A stretch of DNA of 64,000 nt. Source: Chlamydiales bacterium. Lineage in GTDB: Bacteria; Chlamydiota; Chlamydiia; Chlamydiales; JAAKFR01. Made by a program: the position numbers and the translations under genes. This document shows positions 8,205 to 14,538 of this stretch, in pieces. Each line of letters starts with the position of its first letter. Position 1 is the stretch's first letter. The stretch is from NCBI GenBank assembly GCA_022601445.1, contig JAJACP010000001.1, forward strand, positions 201,684 to 265,683. The letters run 5' to 3'. The notes beneath the pieces are model-generated. The model made no database searches and was not told the DNA's origin. It was given only the letters and a program-made list of their open reading frames with translations.

Positions 8205-9296
8205 TTAGTCAGCATCGATAACAATTTGACGAACGGCATTATTGCCATAGCCTAGACTATTCCATACGATCTGATCGGGCTGTAGGGCACCTGAAGCATC
8301 AGTTGCACGACTGCGCAGCACAAAGCGTCCCCTGTAGGGAAGCGAGAGGGTGAGAGACCAAGGAGTCCATGCGTGTGGAGAGTCATTTACGCCGAGTTTG
8401 GCCTCTTGCCAGGTGTCGCCGCCATCTACAGCCACTTCTACGCGCTTAATCGCTCCATTTCCAGACCAAGCCCACCCCGAAACCTTGATAGTGCGCCCTG
8501 TTTGCGCCCCATCGGCCGGCTCAGTAATGATGGATTTTACAAGGATATGATCAACAGGTCTAACACCGTTTGCCTCGTCATAAGCATACCGTTTTTTTTG
8601 GAAATATCCTTCAAAAGGCTCCGTGAGCACATCAATGCGCACAATCCATTTGACACTCGCCATTCCATACCAGTTGGGTACAGCAAGGCGCACAGGAAAT
8701 CCGTGGTCGGGTGTCAGAGGTTCGCCGTTCATCAAAAGAGCTAGAAGTGTATCCCCTTTCATTGCCTCTTCAATCGGCATCGAGCGTGCAAAGCGTACTT
8801 CACCTTCGGCATCTTCTCGTGGCCCTTTGTCTGCCGCTGTGACTAATACTTCCACTGCATCCGAAGAGATTCCAGCCTTTGCCAGAATGTCTGCTAACGG
8901 GACGCCCGTCCACGTCATAGTAGAGACTGCGCCCTTACCCCATGGCTCTCCTACAGGTAGAGGGCGCATATCTAGCCGATCATTTCCTGCACACTCCATG
9001 GTTGCAGTTATTGTGCGTTGCGGCATTTTCTTCAAATCTTCAACCGAGACAATCAAAGAGTTTTGGACAGCTCCCCCTACTTTAATGACATGGTCTTCAG
9101 TCAATTTTGGAACAGCGAAGTTAGTCCGAACATAGGCACTCTCGGTCGGAGTGATCTTTGGGATAAGGGCTTTTGGAGGCGTTTCAGCATTATAGGGATC
9201 ATATTTGATTACATCCAGAGAACTAGAATCAGCAGCCTCTCCACTAGCTAGCGAACAGAGGAGCAAACTGATAGCGGTGACAAAAATAAAATGCAT
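8205..9296 (-). CDS. Periplasmic sulfite oxidase-like molybdopterin oxidoreductase
   Basis: A 363-residue protein starting at 9296 (preceded by AGAGGC; the frame continues to a GTG at 9326). Residues 1-23 form a signal peptide (MHFIFVTAISLLLCSLASGE). The molybdopterin domain holds TMECAGNDRLDMRP, whose Cys is the conserved molybdenum ligand of the sulfite oxidase family, and HGFPVRLAVPNWYGMASVKW. The C-terminal domain (IKRVEVAVDGGDTWQEAKL) is the Mo-co dimerisation domain. The family oxidises sulfite or related thiols and passes electrons to a cytochrome or quinone. No partner cytochrome or cofactor-synthesis gene is in the window. The upstream region is one copy of the direct repeat that borders the AbiE island. 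Confidence 0.88.
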   Translation of the reverse strand: MHFIFVTAISLLLCSLASGEAADSSSLDVIKYDPYNAETPPKALIPKITPTESAYVRTNFAVPKLTEDHVIKVGGAVQNSLIVSVEDLKKMPQRTITATMECAGNDRLDMRPLPVGEPWGKGAVSTMTWTGVPLADILAKAGISSDAVEVLVTAADKGPREDAEGEVRFARSMPIEEAMKGDTLLALLMNGEPLTPDHGFPVRLAVPNWYGMASVKWIVRIDVLTEPFEGYFQKKRYAYDEANGVRPVDHILVKSIITEPADGAQTGRTIKVSGWAWSGNGAIKRVEVAVDGGDTWQEAKLGVNDSPHAWTPWSLTLSLPYRGRFVLRSRATDASGALQPDQIVWNSLGYGNNAVRQIVIDAD

Positions 9297-9320
9297 GGTG
9301 CCTCTAATGATAACTTGAAT

Positions 9321-9440
9321 TTTCACGTTAAATTAGAGAGAAAATTCAATCAACAGCTTTGACCGATTGCGAATCCGCAGATCGAAAAGACCGCCAGATC
9401 TTTTCGAGGGCGGATGAGCGTACTACCCCGCTTTTGTGGC
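9321..9440. repeat. Border direct repeat, copy A (interrupted)
   Basis: Bases 9321-9362 and 9416-9440 match 11924-11965 and 11964-11988 with one mismatch. Copy A carries an extra 55 nt (9363-9417) that copy B lacks, with a TGA at both edges of the insertion. Copy A sits directly upstream of the sulfite-oxidase-like gene. Together with copy B it brackets the small Inc-like gene and the abiE pair. Confidence 0.85.
9383..9406. other. Perfect 8-bp hairpin inside the 55-nt extra segment of repeat copy A
   Basis: CGAAAAGA and TCTTTTCG are perfect inverted repeats around an 8-nt loop, extended by one T-A pair outside. The hairpin lies within the segment absent from the other repeat copy, so it may be a small palindromic insertion rather than part of the border repeat. 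No T-tract follows on either strand, which argues against a terminator. Confidence 0.6.
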
Positions 9441-9557
9441 AGCTCTTGAGAGCCGCCTCGAAAGTGTGGGTCAAGCAGAGTCAAGTTTTAAGTGGATTGA
9501 CACAACTCAAGGCTAGCGCTACAATCCCAACTTTTCAGACGTAAGAAGATAGCTTCA

Positions 9558-9920
9558 ATGAGTAGCGGTGTTTTTTTGAATGTGTGCCAGCGAGAATATC
9601 AAATCAGCGCTAGGCAATCTGAACCGAGTAAGTGTTCAAAATTCATGGACAAGAATACTGGTGTTATTTTGATAGCGCTTGCAGTAATATTTGCTACCTG
9701 CGCCGCCCTAATCGCATATGGCTATATCCCTGCAATCGGTTCCATGCATCCGATGTATACCGCTGGATGTTTATCCATCTCTTCGACTTTATGCCTTGTT
9801 GGGGGAATCTTGAAAACGCTTATAGCTGGAGGGTGTCTTATTGTCAGGAATGTTAATACCGTTCATACCCCACCAACTGGACTACCACAACCAAGCACAC
9901 AGCCCGTAGTTCAGGCCTAG
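9558..9920 (+). CDS. Small Inc-like bilobed hydrophobic protein
   Basis: 120 residues from the ATG at 9558, or 91 from an internal ATG at 9645 (MDKNTGVILIALAV). Two hydrophobic blocks, about residues 34-55 and 62-86 of the long form, are separated by a short loop (IPAIGSMHPMY), the bilobed pattern of inclusion-membrane proteins. The short C-terminal tail is Pro/Thr/Gln-rich. It lies inside the region bracketed by the direct repeats, beside the abiE genes, and may be mobile with them. No family is recognised. Confidence 0.5.
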   Translation: MSSGVFLNVCQREYQISARQSEPSKCSKFMDKNTGVILIALAVIFATCAALIAYGYIPAIGSMHPMYTAGCLSISSTLCLVGGILKTLIAGGCLIVRNVNTVHTPPTGLPQPSTQPVVQA

Positions 9921-9930
9921 TTTAAGAGAC

Positions 9931-9966
9931 TCTGGGGTGGGCCCCCAACCGTACGATGGACGGATT
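9931..9966. repeat. 36-bp repeat, copy C1
   Basis: TCTGGGGT followed by GGGCCCCCAACCGTA is 30/36 identical to 12158-12193. The core CCCCCAACCGTA also recurs inverted at 12263-12274, at the 3' end of tRNA-Tyr. C1 lies just downstream of the small Inc-like gene and abuts the tRNA-Tyr-like remnant. Confidence 0.7.
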
Positions 9967-9992
9967 TACAGTCCGCACCCTCTGCTCCTCTA
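9958..9992 (-). other. tRNA-Tyr-like remnant (anticodon arm)
   Basis: On the minus strand bases 9976-9960 read GCGGA-CTGTAAA-TCCGT, a complete 5-bp anticodon stem with loop and a GTA anticodon. Fourteen of these bases are identical to the anticodon arm of the intact tRNA-Tyr at 12269-12351. No acceptor or T arm is present, so this is a fragment, not a gene. The rest of this 322-base gap (9921-10242) shows only repeat C1 and no coding or RNA signal I can support. Confidence 0.45.
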
Positions 9993-10242
9993 GAACAATC
10001 TTTAACACCTAACAACATCGTTTCCAATAATTTGCGTTAAAGCAATTTCTTATCTATATTTGCTGCTTATTATCATAAGCTGGGGGGCATAGTGACACAA
10101 AAGAGATGAAGTAGGACAACAATAAATAAGCCTCTCATCCATTTCATGGCTTTAGAGTTATTATGGGACGATTAGAGGGCAAAATGGCAGGCAAAGATGA
10201 CTGAAGATGTGCGTCTTACATTTTTCAACGCTCCCATTATTT

Positions 10243-11136
10243 CTATTCCCACACAAACAACTCTGGAGACCATTTTATATTCTTATAGTGCTTTCTAACT
10301 AATCCTTTAAGTACTAACCTCAAAAATTTTTCAAGCTGCGCCATTAACTGCGGAAATTCTGGCACCCCCTCAAAACGGTTTTGACGACAAAAGTTTTTCC
10401 ACTGTTCCTGCTTGATGGCATGTGTCCAAAAGCTTGGTTCAAAAATATGTGGCCTTTCAGGTACGTCAGTTTTCCTTGTAGTTAAGGTCGCTTTAAGGGC
10501 TTCTGTGAGTGTGCTCATCTTAAAAGGGATACGGTGAGCCAAATACCAGACATCGTAAAAATCTTTCATTCGACTGTTCAACTCTCCAAGTTGGAGCATA
10601 GCATCGACTTTTTCTGCCACTACGCTCTCTTGGGTATAGCCTAAAAGCCGCGGCGCAGACAGCTCTAAAATGGTCGGGAAGACAAATGCGGTGGGTTTTG
10701 GGTATACTGCATCGGCAAAACCAATATCGGCACGCATATGTAGCTTTGTAGGACCGAGCACGCCTTTAAATTTGACTTGCACGCCTTGATAATCGTTTTC
10801 TGGCCTGATGATTGAAGTGGCAATTGTAGTAGGGTCAAACACAATCCCATCTTGTGCGTCAAAGGAACAAAGTTCTTTGCAGATTTGAGCAATATTTTCG
10901 GGGTGATTTTTGGTTAGACTCAGAAGGTCAATGTCTTGTGTAACTCGAAAATGATTGAAATTCCAAGCTGTAAATAATAGACCGCCCTTGAGAATAAAGC
11001 GGTTGTTGTAATCAGACACAGATAACCGATAAAGGAAACGTTCCATAGCATAGTACTGCAGAATTTCTTGAGAGGAGCGTTTGACCTCTTTTGCAAATCG
11101 AATCAATTGCTTTCGAATATCAAGGGCATCAGTCAT
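10243..11136 (-). CDS. abiEii: AbiEii-family toxin (nucleotidyltransferase) of a type IV toxin-antitoxin system
   Basis: A 297-residue nucleotidyltransferase-fold protein. RFILKGGLLFTAW and RVTQDIDLLSL give the GG...DxD core, and ESVVAEKVDAMLQLGELNSRMKDFYDVW is the conserved family motif. AbiEii toxins transfer nucleotides onto tRNA or other acceptors and cause reversible growth arrest; the family was first known from phage abortive infection. It overlaps the upstream antitoxin gene by 8 bp, so the two are translationally coupled. The length is normal and the core residues are present, so it looks functional. Confidence 0.93.
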   Translation of the reverse strand: MTDALDIRKQLIRFAKEVKRSSQEILQYYAMERFLYRLSVSDYNNRFILKGGLLFTAWNFNHFRVTQDIDLLSLTKNHPENIAQICKELCSFDAQDGIVFDPTTIATSIIRPENDYQGVQVKFKGVLGPTKLHMRADIGFADAVYPKPTAFVFPTILELSAPRLLGYTQESVVAEKVDAMLQLGELNSRMKDFYDVWYLAHRIPFKMSTLTEALKATLTTRKTDVPERPHIFEPSFWTHAIKQEQWKNFCRQNRFEGVPEFPQLMAQLEKFLRLVLKGLVRKHYKNIKWSPELFVWE

Positions 11137-11743
11137 GAATAATTGCCTCGATGTAGGGTTTCATGACTTTTTCAACGCGGCATACGCGCGCGCTTTTCAT
11201 CAGTTTATCTACGTTCCCCCTCCTTTCATTCCAGTAGGTCTTTAGGGCCTCAACTGCAACATCAAGACCCACGCGATTCCGGTACTTGAAGCAATCTGCC
11301 AAAGTCTTTTCAGGTGAGTACATATGCACCTTTACTCCATCTAATTCGTACTCTCGCACACCAAACTCAAAAGCTTCATCCGAGAAGTAAAAGATGCGAA
11401 TAGGAGGGTATTCAAGAGAAGGGTGCTTGGTGCCCCTCAAAAGAGCAATGTCTACTTGCCTTGGTATCTGGGATGTGAGGTCGTAATAACTCAAAGCGGA
11501 AATCAGGCAAATCACCCCCTTTGGAATCGCTAATGCGACGGTGGCTAGGTCCGTGTTGTCAAATGGGGGCAAATCAGATAAACGGTATATACCTCGGGTT
11601 ACCTGTTCAATTATCCCCTCCGCTGCCATTTGATAAATCACTTCAGGGTGAATTCCTAAATGTATGGCTTGCGCGGTTCTTAAAATGCCTTTATTTGCTC
11701 TGAAAAGTTCAAGGGCATTTTGGATGCGCTTAGAGTAAGTCAT
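11129..11743 (-). CDS. abiEi: AbiEi-family antitoxin / autorepressor
   Basis: A 204-residue protein with an N-terminal winged-helix domain (GILRTAQAIHLGIHPEVIYQ ... EQVTRGIYRLSD) and a C-terminal AbiEi antitoxin domain (EKTLADCFKYRNRVGLDVAVEALK). Known AbiEi proteins neutralise AbiEii without stable binding and repress their own operon by binding inverted repeats in the promoter. Two matching palindromes lie immediately upstream. First gene of the two-gene abiE operon. Confidence 0.93.
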   Translation of the reverse strand: MTYSKRIQNALELFRANKGILRTAQAIHLGIHPEVIYQMAAEGIIEQVTRGIYRLSDLPPFDNTDLATVALAIPKGVICLISALSYYDLTSQIPRQVDIALLRGTKHPSLEYPPIRIFYFSDEAFEFGVREYELDGVKVHMYSPEKTLADCFKYRNRVGLDVAVEALKTYWNERRGNVDKLMKSARVCRVEKVMKPYIEAIIHD

Positions 11744-11748
11744 GATTC

Positions 11749-11794
11749 CGATAATATCGTTTACACTTATGAATAAATGTAGACTATATTATCG
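11749..11794. promoter_or_regulatory. AbiE operator-like palindrome 1 (46 bp)
   Basis: Starts 6 bp before the abiEi start codon. The ends CGATAATAT and ATATTATCG are perfect inverted repeats, and the right half ATAAATGTAGACT is shared with the second palindrome. AbiEi antitoxins are known to bind paired inverted repeats in their own promoter; assignment here is by position and pattern. Confidence 0.7.
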
Positions 11795-11862
11795 TTTTTG
11801 GCAAATCTTCTTTTTAGCTTCTTTATTTTACTGAAAAATTGGGGCAATTTATGACTTATTTC

Positions 11863-11908
11863 CGATAAAAAAGTAAACAGATATGCATAAATGTAGACTT
11901 TTTTATCG
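11863..11908. promoter_or_regulatory. AbiE operator-like palindrome 2 (46 bp)
   Basis: Also 46 bp, with perfect inverted ends CGATAAAAAAGT and ACTTTTTTATCG. Its right half shares ATAAATGTAGACT and TTATCG with palindrome 1, and the two are 114 bp apart centre to centre. Together they look like the double operator of an autoregulated abiE operon. Confidence 0.7.
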
Positions 11909-11923
11909 TGATTTATCTTAAAC

Positions 11924-11988
11924 TTTCACGTTAAATTAGAGAGAAGATTCAATCAACAGCTTTGAGCGTACTACCCCGCTTTTGTGGC
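11924..11988. repeat. Border direct repeat, copy B (uninterrupted)
   Basis: A 65-nt contiguous copy of the sequence at 9321-9440 without the 55-nt insertion there. It lies upstream of the abiE operators and marks the other edge of the roughly 2.6-kb accessory segment. The 169 bases that follow (11989-12157) hold no gene I can support; they contain an A/T hairpin (AAAAAAGCTTTTTT), three GGGTA-like tandem units and a TATAAT at 12041, a possible isolated promoter. Confidence 0.85.
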
Positions 11989-12157
11989 GGCCCCTTGGGC
12001 AAAAAAAGCTTTTTTGGGTAAATACGGGTATTTTTATGGGTATAATCTGGGAAGTTTAAAAAATGTAAGGCACTCAGATTAAGTTAGATTTGCCAGATAG
12101 AACAGCACGCATAGTACGGGCTTATCTGCCACTCATATGATACTTTTTTCATTTACT

Positions 12158-12193
12158 TCTGGGGTAGACCCCCAACCGTAGGGTGGGCAGATT
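12158..12193. repeat. 36-bp repeat, copy C2
   Basis: Direct repeat of 9931-9966 with 6 mismatches. It forms the start of the left arm of the 108-nt palindrome that ends in tRNA-Tyr. Confidence 0.7.
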
Positions 12194-12275
12194 CGGCAAA
12201 GCCCCGATTAGCACAGTGCGAGTAGCACGGGCTAGTCGGGGCTTTGTTGAAGATGCCCGCCATACGGTTGGGGGT
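12168..12275. repeat. 108-nt imperfect palindrome abutting tRNA-Tyr
   Basis: The left arm ACCCCCAACCGTA (12168-12180) pairs with TACGGTTGGGGGT (12263-12275), continuing through GGGTGGGCA against TGCCCGCC with two mismatches. An inner stem pairs AAAGCCCCGATTAGC (12198-12212) with GCTAGTCGGGGCTTT (12231-12245), one wobble. The right end lies inside the 3' acceptor strand of tRNA-Tyr. It could act as a processing or termination hairpin for the tRNA transcript, or be a palindromic mobile element that targeted the tRNA end. Confidence 0.7.
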
Positions 12276-12351
12276 GGCTGGATTCGAACCAGCGTATCCT
12301 TAAGGAGTCGGATTTACAGTCCGATGCAATTGGCCACTATGCGACACCCCC
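12269..12351 (-). tRNA. tRNA-Tyr (GTA)
   Basis: Acceptor strands GGGGGTG and CACCCCC pair fully; the anticodon arm is TCGGA-CTGTAAA-TCCGA with anticodon GTA; the T arm is GCTGG-TTCGAAT-CCAGC. A long variable arm, as expected for tRNA-Tyr, gives 83 nt. The discriminator is A and CCA is not encoded. Confidence 0.96.
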
Positions 12352-12361
12352 AAAAAAAAGA

Positions 12362-12434
12362 TGCTGGAGAAAGGAATTGAACCCTCAACCGTCCGATTAC
12401 AAGTCGGGTGCTCTACCAATTGAGCTACTCCAGC
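12362..12434 (-). tRNA. tRNA-Thr (TGT)
   Basis: Acceptor strands GCTGGAG and CTCCAGC pair fully; the anticodon loop CTTGTAA carries TGT for threonine; the T arm GAGGG-TTCAATT-CCTTT has a weak stem. 73 nt, discriminator A, no encoded CCA. It lies 10 nt upstream of tRNA-Tyr on the same strand and is probably cotranscribed. Confidence 0.94.
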
Positions 12435-12478
12435 GTGGAAGAGTGGTGTTTATAGCAAAACCACTGCTTTCTGAACAA

Positions 12479-12868
12479 TTATTTTTTCTTTCTAAAGTCC
12501 TCCGTGGTGGGCTTGAAGGTCTGCTCGGGCTTGAGAACCTTTTGCTCGCGATCTTCGGGCATCTCTTCAGAGCCTTCGAATTTGATTGGTTTTTCTGGAG
12601 CCTCTTGCTTAAAGTCTTTGTTGGTCATTCGAAATTTAAGCTTCTCTAGGGTATCGCTCTTATCGGGAACTTCCTGCACAGTGGCGGAACGCCCAAAGAC
12701 CGATAGGCTCTTTTCTTGAGAACTTAAAACAGTCGCTTTAAATTTTCTTTTACCAGAAGCTGTGTATTTTGCAGCTGACTGCTCTTGCTCTTTTTTCATG
12801 CAGCAGCTTTTATACTTCTTCCCAGAACCGCAGGGGCAAGGATCGTTTCTGCCAACTTTCTTTGTCAT
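12479..12868 (-). CDS. SEC-C motif zinc-binding protein
   Basis: 129 residues. The N-terminus [19 protein letters not shown] is the SEC-C motif, the Cys3-His/Cys zinc site found at the C-terminus of SecA, where it contacts SecB and lipids. The remainder is Lys/Glu-rich and low in complexity, with no other domain. Such stand-alone proteins are common but poorly characterised. The gene precedes tRNA-Thr and tRNA-Tyr on the same strand and is divergent from the TtcA-like gene. Confidence 0.85.
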   Translation of the reverse strand: MTKKVGRNDPCPCGSGKKYKSCCMKKEQEQSAAKYTASGKRKFKATVLSSQEKSLSVFGRSATVQEVPDKSDTLEKLKFRMTNKDFKQEAPEKPIKFEGSEEMPEDREQKVLKPEQTFKPTTEDFRKKK

Positions 12869-12953
12869 GGCACACCATTTTTTAAAATTGGGGTCATTTT
12901 AACGCATCTTATTGATGATGTCCAATTCAATTTGCTGCTATACTCTCTGACTT

Positions 12954-13709
12954 ATGCTTGAGATTACGTTACCTATAGCACACCCTCCCTGGAAAAAGCT
13001 TGGAAAAAAACTGGAGAGCGCGATCCGCAAGGCGCTTTATGAATACCAGATGCTCGATGAGAGCTCTAAAATCGCTGTGGCCTTAAGTGGAGGGAAGGAT
13101 AGTCTCACTCTTCTCTATATGTTGAAGGCGATATCGGGAAGGGGCTTTCCTAAGCTAGACATCCATGCGATTCATGTAGGGGGAGAGTTTTCGTGTGGCG
13201 CTGGGGTGGAGGAAAATTTCTTGCGCGGAATCTGTAATAAGCTCTCTGTCCCCTTTATCTCACGAACTTCAACTCAAAAAAGAGAAGCGCTCAATTGCTA
13301 CAGCTGCTCACGTGAAAGACGGCGCCTAATCTTCGAAGCTGCTAAAGAAATTGGAGCTCACACGGTCGCTTTTGGCCACCACAGGGATGATAACGCCCAG
13401 ACTATTTTAATGAATCTCCTACATAAAGGAGAGTTTACAGGTAATCTGCCTAAGCTGAAGATGGTGGATTACGGAATTACGATTATTCGGCCTCTGATTC
13501 TAGTTAATGAAGAGGATATTCGCCACTTTGCGCGCGAACACGGTTTTGCACGGATCACGTGCCAATGCCCGGTGGGGCAAAATTCGATGCGGAAAAAAGT
13601 CGATCGACTTCTGACCGAATTAGAAGAACTATTTCCCAATGCGCGCGCCAATGTCGCGCACGCCGGACGCGTTTATGGGTCTGATAAAGCAAGGAGAAAG
13701 CATGACTGA
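12954..13709 (+). CDS. TtcA-like PP-loop tRNA thiolation ATPase
   Basis: 251 residues. IAVALSGGKDSLTLL is the PP-loop that adenylates the target base; NCYSCSRERRRLIFEAA holds the CxxC pair, and HHRDDNAQTILMNLLHKGEFTGNLPKLKM is the TtcA/TtuA family motif. A further Cys pair (ITCQCPVGQN) fits the third iron-sulfur ligand of TtcA. The enzyme likely makes 2-thiocytidine in tRNA. It overlaps the MoxR gene by 8 bp, and a gene of this type precedes surE, as I recall, in Chlamydia. Confidence 0.85.
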   Translation: MLEITLPIAHPPWKKLGKKLESAIRKALYEYQMLDESSKIAVALSGGKDSLTLLYMLKAISGRGFPKLDIHAIHVGGEFSCGAGVEENFLRGICNKLSVPFISRTSTQKREALNCYSCSRERRRLIFEAAKEIGAHTVAFGHHRDDNAQTILMNLLHKGEFTGNLPKLKMVDYGITIIRPLILVNEEDIRHFAREHGFARITCQCPVGQNSMRKKVDRLLTELEELFPNARANVAHAGRVYGSDKARRKHD

Positions 13710-14538
13710 ACACGAAAGCAGAATCCAAATCGATGGAGTGGAAATCGCTTTGGGCTTTCCAGATGAATTTCCCTTCCACTGGGTAGGCCAGCAAGATGTA
13801 CTGGATCAACTCCTAGCCTCTTGGCTTGTAATTCACGCGAACGATATTCCTCTTAATCCCCGTCTAATCGGCAAACCTGGAGTGGGAAAAACGACGCTTG
13901 CTTATGCAGCGGCCAAAAAATTGGACAAACAGGTCTATATCTTTCAATGTACAATGGATACCCGTCCAGAAGATCTGCTGATCACTCCTGTCATCGACAA
14001 AACGGGTGGTATCCGCTATGTCGCCTCTTCACTGGTCACGGCGATGATTCGGGGAGGAGTTTGTATTTTGGATGAGGGAAATCGAATGAGTGAAAAGTCG
14101 TGGGCCTCCCTAGCTCCTCTTCTGGATGCACGCCGCTACGTCGAATCGATTGTCGCCGGCTTGAAGGTCTCTGCTCACCCTGACTTCCGTATCTGCATCA
14201 CCATGAACGACGATGCCTCTACCTTTGAGGTTCCGGAGTACATTCATAGCCGTTTGCAGCCTCAGATTTTTCTGGATTTTCCCGAGGCCGATGAAGAAAA
14301 AAGAATCCTAAGTGAAAACCTCCCCTTTGTAAAAGAGGATATCCTCAATTATGTGGTGAGCTTCTTGCAAAAAGCTCATGCCAGTCAAGAGGCGTACACG
14401 GTACGTGATGGAATCAATATCGCCCGTTACGCTGCGAAACGACTGGAAGCATTAGACGGAAAAGCCAACCAAGAGGCTATTTTACGCCAAGCGATTGTGA
14501 TGACTTTGGGAGACGAGGCGACAGTGCATACGTTATGA
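13702..14538 (+). CDS. MoxR-family AAA+ ATPase
   Basis: 278 residues from ATG 13702, which follows AAGGAGAAAG and overlaps the ttcA-like stop. Walker A is GKPGVGKTT, Walker B GVCILDEGNRMS, and the sensor region FRICITMNDDAS plus a C-terminal helical lid are present. MoxR ATPases act as chaperones or assembly factors and usually sit beside a VWA-domain protein. No VWA gene is seen; instead a TraB-like gene overlaps its end by 4 bp, pointing to a two-gene module. Confidence 0.88.
   Translation: MTEHESRIQIDGVEIALGFPDEFPFHWVGQQDVLDQLLASWLVIHANDIPLNPRLIGKPGVGKTTLAYAAAKKLDKQVYIFQCTMDTRPEDLLITPVIDKTGGIRYVASSLVTAMIRGGVCILDEGNRMSEKSWASLAPLLDARRYVESIVAGLKVSAHPDFRICITMNDDASTFEVPEYIHSRLQPQIFLDFPEADEEKRILSENLPFVKEDILNYVVSFLQKAHASQEAYTVRDGINIARYAAKRLEALDGKANQEAILRQAIVMTLGDEATVHTL

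Noticed and set aside
9321-11988. Island as an insertion sequence or integrative element
   Set aside because: No transposase or integrase is present and the ends are direct, not inverted, repeats; only a passive or past insertion can be argued.
12183-12649. Frames of 65 and 90 codons across the tRNA-Tyr/tRNA-Thr region and the SEC-C gene
   Set aside because: They read through two complete tRNA genes and the antisense of the SEC-C gene, so they are chance frames.
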